64,000 nucleotides of DNA from Marsupella aquatica (Eukaryota > Marchantiophyta): the NCBI GenBank assembly GCA_973895155.1, contig OZ316893.1, forward strand, positions 24,118,001 to 24,182,000, in the 5' to 3' direction. The notes below the pieces were generated by a model, which did no database searches, was not told the DNA's origin, and saw only the letters and a list, made by a program, of their open reading frames with translations. Position 1 is the first letter of the stretch. Each line of letters begins with the position of its first letter. The translations under genes were made by a program, and so were the position numbers. Shown here in pieces: positions 54,583 to 64,000 of the stretch.

Positions 54583-54591
54583 CGTTCGCGA
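54583..54591. repeat. right 9-bp target-site duplication CGTTCGCGA
   Basis: Identical to 34508-34516. It marks the right limit of the 20-kb MULE. Confidence 0.85.
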
Positions 54592-55507
54592 TGGGGCTGT
54601 CCGTCTTGTGGTGGCAAGAAATGATAAAGCTACAGTTTTGGAGAGATCAAAAATTCTTGGGTGTTTCTTTGAGAAGAACATGAAAGTTAAAGAGTGTACA
54701 GAGGGATTGGTTTTGCTAGTCAGCGACGACCAGCAGGAAGACAAAATAAGCATTTGTTTGGATCAAACGCAATATGTAACCTTCAATCAACCCAGAATCG
54801 ATGATCTTCTAGGTGCAAAGCACGCCTTGGAAAAGGTTACTAGTGTGGGATATCCTTCCGATCCAGAGGGATCAACGGGAGATTTGATTTGTCAATACAT
54901 TATTGACGTACTTGAGTTCCAGAGAGTTCCTTTCAACCAGGGATTTCGCTTGGGAAAGGCCCCGCCAGTAAGCAAGGTTGAAGTATACTCGGTGGAGAAT
55001 CTTCCGAAAGTAATTACCTCAGCGAATGTCAGGGCTCTGTTTGATTCTTTCCTCAAAGAATATAGTGCTGTGAATATATTTAACAGCAAGTCATTTTTTG
55101 TTGAGACATCACATTGTCATCTTGCACCGGACCACATCAAGTGCCAAGAGTGGAATCAGGATTACACAGATAGGCTAAAGAATTCACTCCTCTCTCATTC
55201 GGCTATAAAGTTTGAGAAGCGATGCTGCTTTTTAGTCCCTGTGAAGTGGGTTCAGTCGGAGGCCGACAGAGATCCCGACTACAATGGGGCGCCCTACGAT
55301 TCATCGCCAAAGGAGGAGGACATTATGACGTCATTTCTGGATACTCGGAGGCCAGCACACAATAATGACGTACAAATTGCTGAGAGAGGACTGTGGTGCG
55401 TCCCATGGCTCCCTAAACCCAAGAAACCCCCCAGCTCAAGCCGATTCCCGCAGGTTTCGTGCTTGGCGAGGCCGTTTCCGCGGCTTAGCGGCATGGGACG
55501 CTGCTAA
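54592..55507 (+). pseudogene. split gene, 3' exon half (unknown family)
   Basis: Continuation of the gene broken at 34516. It reads DGAVRLVVARNDKATVLER from the junction, then YPSDPEGSTGDLICQYIID, FNQGFRLGKAPPVSKVEVYS and CHLAPDHIKCQEWNQDYTD, to about 55330. The last stretch (LWCVPWLPKPKKPPSSSR) is less convincing and may run into other repeat DNA before TAA 55505-55507. I do not recognise a domain. With the 5' half the protein would be at least 370 residues with a basic, probably nuclear, N-terminus. Confidence 0.6.
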
Positions 55508-56312
55508 CCTTCTACTACTACTATTAACATTTTACACACATATACTGGACAGATCCTTCATCGGGTCATGAGATACGTAGCCGGCCTAATATAGGCCTTC
55601 CCCTGTCTTCCCCTGTCTTCCCCTCCGTCTTGTTAGGTATGTTTGGATTCTGCCGCCGGAATGATCCCCAATAGGCTTGGTTAAGCCGCTAAGACCTCTC
55701 TCAGCTCGACACATCCAACTCTCACTCCCCTGCTTACTTTCCTTCCTTCTGTTGATGTGGGCACTCTTCACACAAGTTAATGCGACACACAAATAGCAAA
55801 ATGACTCATTCTGACTGAGTCATACCATGCACTTGCCATACAAACAGTACATCTCATACACAAGTTCTGCGAACTAAGCCGTGAGGCCAACTCTATTCAG
55901 CTCTTAGGCATGAGGAAACATGAATATACACAAGGGTCACTGTATGACTAACCGAGAGCTTCTCGTACTACTTGATCCCAGCCCGGCTGGTGCAAACTAA
56001 AAACTTGCTAAAGAAGAGGCCCTGAGCTCCCCGCTGCCCAGGTACTTATCCTGGTAGTGGATCCGCCATTCTTTGCATCGTAAGCCTAATCTACTTAACA
56101 GTAATCTACTTGCCCGAATCTACCTATGTACAGCAAGGCAGGAGCACAAGTGTTGCTCCTACCAGTGGGACCGCAATCCCACTAAGCTAAGTGTCAGGGC
56201 CGCTCCTGGTTCTGATCCTAATCCTAAACGTGGAGATCCGTGCCCGCCCTGCCCACTCACGCCTCCTCCCTCCACGTCCGCCCTCCCTAAAAGGAACGGC
56301 GCCCTTGCACCG
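55508..56312. other. probable 3' LTR region of the retrotransposon
   Basis: Non-coding DNA between the split gene and the end of retrotransposon ORF3. By position it should hold the polypurine tract (a purine block lies on the minus strand at about 56260-56285) and the 3' LTR. Without the 5' LTR in the window I cannot mark its ends. Confidence 0.35.
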
Positions 56313-59300
56313 TCACGACACCGGTGGTGGATCCTCAATGGACGCCCCCAACACTTCCTCCTCAGCCACTGCCGTTGGCCCGCCTACTGACAGATTACCT
56401 GCCCTTGACCGAGTCAACTCTCCATCGGCCTGACTGGGTCCACCTTCGGCTTCAGCCTCGACACCGGCCTCGGCAATACCCACGGCTTCGGCCTCAGCCA
56501 CTCCCACGGCTTCGGCCTCAGCCACTCCCACGGCTTCGGCTTCAGCCACTCCCACGGCTTCGGCTTCCCCTTCCCCTAGGGTAGTTGGATCCTTAGCCGT
56601 GACCCTGTCTGGGGTCGGTGCTGGGTCTACCTCCTTGATCACCACGGCCTGTGAAGTCGTATTACTCCTTGACCCTGAAGGTTTCCGCTTCTTCTTCGTT
56701 GGTGGCTCGGCAGCTGGTCCCTTCCCCTTCCCACTTACTTCCGGCACTGGTGCAGGTGGCGCGGCTTGTCCTTCGGCAATTACCACCCCTGGTAACTGGT
56801 TTGTCCCAACAGGAGATGGACCTGCTGCAGCTAAGCATTTAAATACTGCGGCTTGTTTCTTCAGCCGCTCTGTTTGGTTGTCGGCCCGCCGCTGTAGGTT
56901 CTCCATCTTCCTCGTGATTTCCTCCAACTCCTCTTGGGTTTCATCCAGGTCCTTACGTGCCCCCTCCAGCTCGTTTTTGGCCTCCTCCTGCTCCCTGTGG
57001 GCTTCCTCCAATTCCTTCTTCAAGGTAGCCTTCTCCTCCTGGGTTGCTCTTAGCTCCTTGTCGAGCTCTACAATGATGACAGACTCCATCTGGTTCATCT
57101 TGGCGTAAGTCTGTTCGAGCATCTCGTCCTTCTCCCTTAGGTCGGCCTTGAAGCTGGCCGTCAGGGACGCAAGCTCCTGCTGCAGCGCCATAATCCCTTG
57201 ATAGGATTTCCCTAACTCGACCTCCTTCTGCTCAAGGGCTCCGCGGATTTTCTCGAGCTCCCCTTTCAACGCCCATTCCTTTCTTTGGGTCTCCGCCATG
57301 GCCCGGCTGTTGGCTGTTATGTGGGCCTCCTCTGTATTCTTCAGCTCTTGCTTCCACTTTTCCCTTTCTTTGATCGTGTCGGCCAACTCTTCCTGCGTCT
57401 GAGTCAGTTTATCCTTGATATTCTGATTATCAGCCTGCGCGGCGTCCAACTGCCCCTGCATGATGTTCAGCTCATGTCGTTTAATCCGCAGTTCATCTTG
57501 GGCTTTCTTGGCCGCCCTTAGATCTTCAATCTCGGCTTCCATCCTCCTAAGCCGCCGAATGACCTCGTCCTTCTTGCTTCTCTCTAAAGCCACCGCTTCT
57601 TCTAATTGGTGCTTCTCCAACTGCTCCCTATGGAAAAAGGGTCCTACCTCCAACTCCTCTCCAAAGATGCCGAGCGCAAGTTCCCCACACATCTCACCAT
57701 ACTCCATGGCTCTATTCTTAGCGTAGGTGGAGTAAGTAGAAGTGATCGGCATCGCCCATCGTGGCCTCTGCTCCCAAGCTGTCCTGCGGATCTCTTCAAT
57801 TGTGGCTAGAGGTTTGCTTCCTTTTTCGGCTAGCCGCCTGATGTCCTCCGGCCAATCTCCTCCTGGTAAATCCTTTTCCTTAGCCAGGGCGGCCTCTTCC
57901 TCCTGCTTGATTCGCTCCTGAAATTCCTGCACCGTCTGTTTTATGCCGTCGAAGCTCGGGGGAGCAACATCTGGTGGGGGAGACTCAGGGCTACTCTGCT
58001 GGTTGGGGTCCCCTCGCACTACCCTTGGAAGTGTGGGGACAAACCGGCCACAGGTCCTTACTCCTGGAACGTGATGGTCCGACCCATAGCCGGAATTATC
58101 ATGGCTGCAGTCCTCCACTGCCTCCTCTACCTCTTGGACGTCCGGCTTCTCCCTCTCCTCTTCGTTGGTAGGAGCTTCAGGCAATTCTGCCTCAGATTCG
58201 GAGCTTGAGGTTCCCACGTACATTCGAACACCTGGCTTGGATTCCGGCCTGATTCTCTCCTTGTCTCCAGCAAAGGGGTTTTCTCTTGTGAGCCGGTGTA
58301 GGCCTACCTCTGTAGTAGTGTCCTGCATTGTTGCCGTTGCCGTTGTTGTTGTTGCCGATGCCGATTTCTTTTCTTTCTCCAGTAGTTTCAGCAGACTCTG
58401 CATGCCTGGTTGCTGCATCGGCAAGTCTTCCTTCCTGGGCCTAAACACCTGCTCGATCGTAGGACTAACAGGTGGTTGAGGCTTCTCAGCCAACGGCCTC
58501 GGCGTTGGAGCTTCCTCGGGTGCCCTTACCTGCAGGGGAAGTACCGGGGCAAAAGTCTGACCTCTGGCATACCGGCATAACAGCGGCATGTGATAGCCAA
58601 GCCGCGACACGCTCCCCATGCAGATTACCTGCTGCTCCTCCTTTAAGATCTTCTTCAATTGGTTGAGGAGGTACCCGTTGTAGTCCCGGCTTGGGTCTGG
58701 CCTTTCTGCCAGATAGACCTGTGCCTTGCCGATCTCTGCCCTCGGCAAGTTACAATGCATGGTCACCCGCAAGAAGTCGATCATCTCTCCTATGTGCGGG
58801 TTGGTGCAGGTGTTCCGGAAGAAGCCATTCTTCGTTGATGGCCCGGGGAACGACCGGAACTCCTTGTCAGGCAAGGTCTTCCTGGTATCAACTTTGGTCT
58901 TATTGCCCATCGGCAAGCCAAACACTTCGGCAATCACCTTGGGAGTAAGATAGAAATCCTTCCCATATATCCTCGTGCAATTGGTCTCGGGTTCCCATGA
59001 CCCCACGAATTCTAATAGGTCTGACTCCGGTACCTCCGGCTTCAGCCATGGTAATCTTACAAAGGCCTCCAAGCCGGATCCGGCCATGAAGCCTTGGTAC
59101 TTCTTGGTCTGCATGGCCGTAAAGCATGCATCCTCCTCCCGTGCAAAATGTAGTTGCACCTCCACCGGTAGGGTTGCCGCCCAGCCCTTCCAGGTGTCAT
59201 CCCTGGTTGGAATGGCCTTGATGGGATCGACCTCCTCCTCTTCGGCTTCTCCCTGCCTCCTGCTCTGCTGCTCGGCTGGCTTCTTTGGTGCCGCCGACCT

Positions 59301-59963
59301 CGTTCTTTTTGCCGGGGTGGCTTCATCGTTGACGGCTCCCTTCCTCTTCATCTCTGCTGCCGTGGAGGTTTCTCCTAGCACCGTTGCCCGGGTCCACCTT
59401 TCCGTGCTACCCTTTAATTCCCAGTGTATGTCGTTGCAGTTCTTGATGGCCTCTCAGATGCCGACGACGCTGTCTTTGCAAAACAGAAGATCGTCGAGTT
59501 GATTGGAAGTAGGCGTCCACAGGAACTCGTCCTTGATGAGTTCGCCTCCTAAGAAAGCCGTCTTCTGCAGCTCCCACAATCGAGCGAGCTCCTGCCGTTC
59601 TCGAGCTGCCCTTTCTGACTCCTCGTCCTCGTAAGTCTTGATGTACTCAGTTGCCCGTTCGAACAGGCATCCCCAGAAATGTGCCGCTTGATTGACGTTG
59701 CTCATACCCTCCTTAGGTTGATCGTCGGTATCTACTCTCTCCCCGAGTGCTTGCCTAAGCAGCTGACAGTAGTTGGCCTCCCGTAGTCGTCTGCCTAGTT
59801 CGTGCTCGCAAATGAGCCACCATCTCCTGCAAGCGCTCCTTACCCCTCTCCTCTGCCGGTCCTTCTTCCCGTTGATCCTTCCTAGCCGCCGACGCTTAAC
59901 GCGCCCTAACCCTAATCGGGTTTTCACCCTCAGCCTTACCTCCGGCCTCTGCCCGGGTTCCAT
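56313..59963 (-). pseudogene. retrotransposon ORF3: plant-transposon domain plus long coiled coil
   Basis: Extra ORF downstream of pol, same strand, where Athila/Tat elements carry an env-like or ORF-1 gene. From ATG 59963 it is about 1,215 residues with one TGA (59454-59456) before EAIKNCNDIHWELKG. The domain GSWEPETNCTRIYGKDFYL...VIAEVFGLPMGNK resembles the putative plant transposon/ATHILA ORF-1 family. A Pro/Glu-rich part follows, then roughly 250 residues of heptad-like Glu/Lys/Leu coiled coil. The tail includes KKKRKPSGSRS and a 30-bp repeat giving AEAVGVAEAE. No transmembrane segment is visible, so an envelope role is not supported. Confidence 0.65.
56450..56575. repeat. 30-bp coding minisatellite in ORF3
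   Basis: About four copies of GCCACTCCCACGGCTTCGGC-type units (+ strand), encoding Ala-Glu-Ala-Val-Gly-Val repeats on the minus strand. Confidence 0.85.
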
Positions 59964-60066
59964 GGTTGCCCCTAATTGTTTATATTTTCCTTGTTTTGTC
60001 ACTATACTAAGGTGTTCCTAGGGTGCCTTCCTGCTTTACCCACTTAACCGGCCGAGTGATTCCTGT

Positions 60067-63000
60067 CTAGGCATCACATAGCTCCCCACTTAATTGTGAA
60101 GCGTCCTCGCGAACAACTTCATCTTCGTCCATATAGTATTTCTTGAGGCGGTCATAATGGATGCGAACTGGATATACCTCTCCCGTAATGTTGGCCAATT
60201 GTACGGAGCCATTGGGGAACATCATGGTTACTCTAAAGGGTCCTAACCAGCGAGTGTAAAGCTTCCCTGGAAACCTACTATACCTACTGTCATAAAGTAA
60301 CACAAGATCACCGGTATGAATACTAACTACTTTTAACCTTTTATCATACTGCTGCTTCATGATATTCTGTCTATATTCTACTCTCTCGGCTGAAATCATT
60401 CTCGCTTCCTCTAAAGCTTCTAACCTATATTCTCGCTCCTTTAGGCTCTCCTCCGCTGAGGCTCTTTCCTCAATTGTAACTTGAAATGTCGGTATCTCAA
60501 GTTGCATGGGTACCAGGGCTTCTTGTCCAAAGGTTAAGAAGAAGGGTGTATGACCGGTAGTGGATTTATAGGCCAGATTGTAAGAAAAAACAGCAGCAAA
60601 CAATTTATCATCCCAATCGAGTTTGTTCTGAGCTACTGTCTTGTTCAATATCTTTCCTATGATTCCGTTTGCTCGTTCTGTCAACCCGTTTGCCTTTGGA
60701 TGGTAGGGAGTAGTAGGCCTATGTTTAACTAAATACTGCTCATTTAAACGACTAATTATATCATTCAAAAAATGGGTTCCTCTATCACTAACTAATTCTA
60801 GGGGTGCTCCATACCTGGTGAAGATCTGCTCATACATGAATCTAGCCATAGTAATTGCATCATCCTTCGTTGTTGGTCTGGCCTCTACCCATTTAGTTGC
60901 ATAATCCGTAGCCAGGATTATGTACTTGTTCCGTCGAGGGTGGGTCAGTGGTTTCAGAGGTCCAATGTAATCAATACCCCACTTCTCGAATGGTGCCAGA
61001 GGTAGAATAGGGTGCAGTGGATGCCTGGTGGACGCCCTTGGTCCTCCCGCTCGTTGACAAGGATCGCATTGTTTGATAAACTGATAGACATCCTTGTGCA
61101 AGGTGGGCCACCAGTAACCGGCATTTAATATTTTCTTAGACGTGGTTACTGGGGCAAAATGTCCTCCGGCCTCCTCTCCATGCATGGCCCGTAGGACTCG
61201 TTTTACCTCTCTCTTTTCCAAACACCTTTGAATCGTGCCGTTGATTCCATGCTTGTGCAGTATGCCTTTAATGCACTGATACTGTCTGACCTTCCGCACA
61301 AAGACTGCGGCTTGCTCTCGGCTTAATCCTGGCTGTAATCTGGAAGTGCTGAGAAATTGTAAAATCTCAGGGTACCATGTACCAGCTATTTCCACAACGA
61401 ATAGCTCCTCATCGGGGAATCGATCATCGATGCAATCCGTGGCAGGTTTACCTGTGATCCTTGAAAAGAAGTCGGCATTGGCATGTAACTTTCCCGGCTT
61501 GATCCTCAGCTCATAGTCAAACTCCTGTAATAGCAAAATCCATCTTGCTACTCTGCCTGTAAGGTCCGGCTTATTGACTAGGTACTTCAAACTTTCATGA
61601 TCAGTATGAAAGATTACCTTGTACCCTAGTAAATAATGCCTAAACTTTTTACAAGAATAAATGACTCCTAATGCTTCTCTTTCCGTGGTAGAGTAGTTCC
61701 GTTCGGCATCGGCAAGCTGACGGCTTGCGAAGTATATGGGATGGTCCCTTCCTTTCTCATCCAACTGACTTAGTACTGAGCCAATACAGAAGCCCGAGAC
61801 ATCTACAAAAACATGAAAATCTTTGTTCCAGTCCGGTGCTATCATGACTGGGGCCTCTACTAACATCTGCTTCAATTCTACCACCGCTGTGACTCGTTCG
61901 GGTGTGGGTTCGAAGTCTGCTCCTGCCTTGAGCATATTGGTTAATGGTAAAGCCAGCTTGGCAAAATCCTTGATGAACCGGCGATAGTAACCAATGCATC
62001 CCAAGAAGGATCTTACATCCTTTATGTTCTTAGGTTGCATGATATCTAGCCATACTGCTAGCTTACCTTTGTCAATCTCAATGCCCTTCCTTGATACCTT
62101 GTGACCTAGTAGCACCCCCTCGGTTACTGCAAAAAAACATTTATCTGGGTGTAACTTGAGACCCACCTCCCTACATCTCATGAAGGTTTTCCTGAGGTAT
62201 TTAGCATGTTTCGATGCCTTCCCGAATACTGCAAAGTCATCAATGAAGATTTCCATGAACTTTCTCAAGTAATCATGAAAAATGTTCACCATTAATCGTT
62301 GGAACATAGCTGGTGCGTTGCAGAGTCCAAACGGCATACGATTGAAGACATAGATCCCCCATTCCGTGATGAAGGCCGTCTTGATTTGGTCTTCCTGTCG
62401 AATCCTGATTTGGTTATAACCAGAGTATCCATCCATGAATGAATATAGTTCATGACTGGCTACCATGTCTAGTACCATATCAGTAAACGGTAAAGGAAAA
62501 TGGTCTTTTAATGTTGCTTCATTCAGCTTCCTGTAATCCTGACAAACCCGGATCTTGGGTTTACCATCGGGTCCAGCTTTCTTGGGAACTATCACAATTG
62601 GAGACACCCAGTCTGAATGCAGGACTGGAGTGATGAATCCAGCTTCCACTAGTTTGTCGATTTCTGTTTTGACCAGCAGGGAATACTTCGGGTTCATCCT
62701 TCGAATTGGTTGTCGAAATGATTTGGCTCCTAACATGAGATCAATTCGATGTTCCCCTAGTGTTGGATCTACTCCCTTTAGATCTTGGTGACTCCATGCA
62801 AACACATCCTGAAATTCAATCAATAAGTCACTGATCTCTTTCTCGAGCTCAGGTGCTAGGTTTCTCCCTAAGTTCAGTTCTCTTCCCTCTCCTAAGTCGA
62901 GCTTCCGATATTGCCGTGCTTGGATCATATTAATCTGCTTCTTCAAATTCGGGTCCAGTTCGGCTTCCAGTCTCTCTAATCTCATACCTCCATAAACTGG

Positions 63001-63333
63001 GATCTCGGCTGGACTAGCCGAGTCGGTCCCTTCCTTGGTGTCCATAGATTGTCCCCTTACCGGTCTATTCAGTCTTGAATTAGTGGCCGGCTCCCCTTCC
63101 TGCCTTGGCTCTGGATCGTGTCTGTCCATCTCATCCACCTCTTGCTCCTGAGAGTTAGGCCGCTGTGCTCTCTCGGCTTCTAATAGGGCCTCAATTTGTT
63201 CTGCCCTCGTAATCGGCTTGTATGCCGATCCCTTGGTATTTAATTCCTTGCCGATGATCGATGGCGTTGTGGACCCCGTCGGCTCTGCCACAACGCCTGC
63301 AGAAAATCCACTGTCCCTGCTACTGCTCCCCAC
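60067..63333 (-). CDS. pol: Ty3-type pol polyprotein: RT, RNase H, integrase
   Basis: A 1,088-codon frame with no stops. Reverse transcriptase begins about residue 205 (FRQPIRRMNPKYSLLVKTEI) with active site IFIDDF near 362. RNase H is around 510-630 (FHVFVDVSGFCIGSVLSQ, TEREALGVIYSCKKFRHYL). Integrase has an HHCC finger near 715-760 (ending CDPCQRAGG), catalytic D in WGIDYIGPL (about 790), D in ELVSDRGTHF (about 850) and E in LTERANG (about 888), then a GPF module (RWLGPFRV, about 1030). Key residues are all present, so the element may be young. Upstream it overlaps the protease frame by about 90 bases, suggesting frameshifting or one polyprotein. Confidence 0.9.
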   Translation of the reverse strand: MGSSSRDSGFSAGVVAEPTGSTTPSIIGKELNTKGSAYKPITRAEQIEALLEAERAQRPNSQEQEVDEMDRHDPEPRQEGEPATNSRLNRPVRGQSMDTKEGTDSASPAEIPVYGGMRLERLEAELDPNLKKQINMIQARQYRKLDLGEGRELNLGRNLAPELEKEISDLLIEFQDVFAWSHQDLKGVDPTLGEHRIDLMLGAKSFRQPIRRMNPKYSLLVKTEIDKLVEAGFITPVLHSDWVSPIVIVPKKAGPDGKPKIRVCQDYRKLNEATLKDHFPLPFTDMVLDMVASHELYSFMDGYSGYNQIRIRQEDQIKTAFITEWGIYVFNRMPFGLCNAPAMFQRLMVNIFHDYLRKFMEIFIDDFAVFGKASKHAKYLRKTFMRCREVGLKLHPDKCFFAVTEGVLLGHKVSRKGIEIDKGKLAVWLDIMQPKNIKDVRSFLGCIGYYRRFIKDFAKLALPLTNMLKAGADFEPTPERVTAVVELKQMLVEAPVMIAPDWNKDFHVFVDVSGFCIGSVLSQLDEKGRDHPIYFASRQLADAERNYSTTEREALGVIYSCKKFRHYLLGYKVIFHTDHESLKYLVNKPDLTGRVARWILLLQEFDYELRIKPGKLHANADFFSRITGKPATDCIDDRFPDEELFVVEIAGTWYPEILQFLSTSRLQPGLSREQAAVFVRKVRQYQCIKGILHKHGINGTIQRCLEKREVKRVLRAMHGEEAGGHFAPVTTSKKILNAGYWWPTLHKDVYQFIKQCDPCQRAGGPRASTRHPLHPILPLAPFEKWGIDYIGPLKPLTHPRRNKYIILATDYATKWVEARPTTKDDAITMARFMYEQIFTRYGAPLELVSDRGTHFLNDIISRLNEQYLVKHRPTTPYHPKANGLTERANGIIGKILNKTVAQNKLDWDDKLFAAVFSYNLAYKSTTGHTPFFLTFGQEALVPMQLEIPTFQVTIEERASAEESLKEREYRLEALEEARMISAERVEYRQNIMKQQYDKRLKVVSIHTGDLVLLYDSRYSRFPGKLYTRWLGPFRVTMMFPNGSVQLANITGEVYPVRIHYDRLKKYYMDEDEVVREDASQLSGELCDA

Positions 63334-63962
63334 TTAGCCGTTTCATCCAATTGGTCTACATCCTTAACTTCCTCCGGAATTGCAGCTAAAAAGGTGGATT
63401 CTATTGTAAAGCAGTCCTTGACCTCTTCGTCTTCTTCTTCCAAGTCACCTTCCATTGGTTCTTGCCATAATCCGCTGGGGGGTACCTCTGGTCCAAAGAC
63501 ACCTTCTTCGGTTAGGTTAGTGAAGCATTCTAACCAACGTACTTCATCGGCTGACTCCAGTCCACTATCGTACCCATCTACTTCCCTTATGCTTTTCCTA
63601 CGGTCATCCTTAGTGTCCCAGGATACCGTGATAGAGGGGGTCCCGAAAGTGAATTGCTTTTTACCCCAATCTTCTATTACCTCGGCTAGGTACAGCCATG
63701 GCCTACCAATCAATAGCCGGAATGACGTAGGATTTACCGGCTTCATTACTACATAGTTAATGCTAAAGAAGATACCTCCTATCTCTGTCTTGATGCCGGT
63801 TAACACTCCCGTCGGAATGACCTGATATCCATTGGCCATGTTCAACACTCTTCCAGTCATCTCCGGTGTTAGACCCCACCCTTTTGCTGTTGAATCAATC
63901 ATAATACATACCCCTGATCCTCCATCGATGGGTACCCGTAGTAATAATTCTCCTTGAATCAT
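63240..63962 (-). CDS. retrotransposon protease domain (5' part outside window)
   Basis: Aspartic-protease-like region: LLLRVPIDGGSGVCIMIDST, then YQVIPTGVLTGIKTEIGGIFF and SFRLLIGRPWLYLAEV, the flap and LIGRPWL signature of Ty3/Athila proteases. The catalytic triad reads D-G-G-S rather than D-T/S-G, as in divergent plant lineages, so the active aspartate should be checked. The frame is open to the window edge, so gag and the true start lie beyond 64000. It ends in pol's first codons. Confidence 0.7.
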   Translation of the reverse strand: MIQGELLLRVPIDGGSGVCIMIDSTAKGWGLTPEMTGRVLNMANGYQVIPTGVLTGIKTEIGGIFFSINYVVMKPVNPTSFRLLIGRPWLYLAEVIEDWGKKQFTFGTPSITVSWDTKDDRRKSIREVDGYDSGLESADEVRWLECFTNLTEEGVFGPEVPPSGLWQEPMEGDLEEEDEEVKDCFTIESTFLAAIPEEVKDVDQLDETAKWGAVAGTVDFLQALWQSRRGPQRHRSSARN

Positions 63963-64000
63963 TAATGGTAATGCTGGGGCTCCTTGATCTTCTTCTATCA

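Larger units (their letters stand above)
56313..64000 (-). mobile_element. Ty3-type LTR retrotransposon, partial (Athila/Tat-like)
   Basis: Order on the minus strand is protease (from the right edge), RT-RNase H-integrase, then ORF3. Integrase after RNase H makes it Ty3-type. There is no chromodomain after the GPF region, and an extra 3' ORF fits the Tat/Athila clade. Gag, primer-binding site and 5' LTR lie right of the window. Confidence 0.8.

Noticed and set aside
54569-54591. Start of the right-hand ORF within the MULE end (AIIPVR)
   Set aside because: The reading frame there is provided by element DNA and the duplication; the real upstream exon is at 34314-34516.

Overview
The window looks like nuclear DNA of a streptophyte plant, most likely a non-seed land plant or charophyte. 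The grounds are GT-AG introns, plant-type CACTA (tnp2) and Mutator-like (SWIM) transposases, a DUF7869 protein, an EDM2-like PHD array, TTTAGGG telomere-type repeats, F-box-like families and a Ty3 retrotransposon with an Athila/Tat-like third ORF. The species cannot be named. The DNA is almost entirely mobile-element and repeat territory, with many partly decayed genes.

Left third (0-23.8 kb). A CACTA transposase fragment (minus strand) enters from the left edge. After gene-poor DNA come a small gene with an RNase H1-type hybrid-binding domain (6.6-7.4 kb) and an EDM2-like PHD / tandem BRCT gene (8.4-10.6 kb). A second CACTA element follows with its transposase (11.6-15.3 kb), a TnpA-like gene (15.5-18.6 kb), a subterminal repeat zone and a possible 3' terminus (19.49 kb). 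A DUF7869 transposon-like gene runs on the minus strand (20.3-23.7 kb).

Middle (23.8-34.5 kb). This is repeat-rich DNA marked by a dispersed 16-bp near-palindrome, ACGCGACYNNGYGCGT. It lies in tandem repeats, in a 4.2-kb satellite with a 269-bp higher-order unit (28.07-32.35 kb), and in the gaps around three tandem F-box-like ORFs.

The main discovery lies at 34,517-54,582. A 20,066-bp Mutator-like element sits inside a coding exon. Both sides carry the same 9-bp duplication, CGTTCGCGA (34,508-34,516 and 54,583-54,591), and removing the element and one copy fuses the flanking exon halves in frame. It encodes a three-exon MULE transposase (plus strand) and, divergently, an intron-containing gene joining a ParB/sulfiredoxin-like domain to a bacterial-type DNA N4/N6-methylase-like domain. 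A second palindrome, TAGCGCCSGGCGCTA, occurs 15 times, only inside this element and only in non-coding DNA: introns, gene flanks, and five copies in the roughly 0.9-kb divergent promoter. An 8.8-kb stretch in transposase intron 1 has no copies, carries a foreign zinc-finger-like gene and looks like a nested insertion.

Right (55.5-64 kb). A Ty3-type retrotransposon lies on the minus strand: protease, RT-RNase H-integrase polyprotein, and an extra ORF with a plant-transposon domain and a long coiled coil. Its 5' part lies beyond the window.

Across unrelated genes, the stop codons that interrupt otherwise open frames are TAG or TGA, never TAA. That is what C-to-T change at methylated CHG and CG sites would give. 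Many of the frameshifts fall in homopolymers and may be assembly errors.
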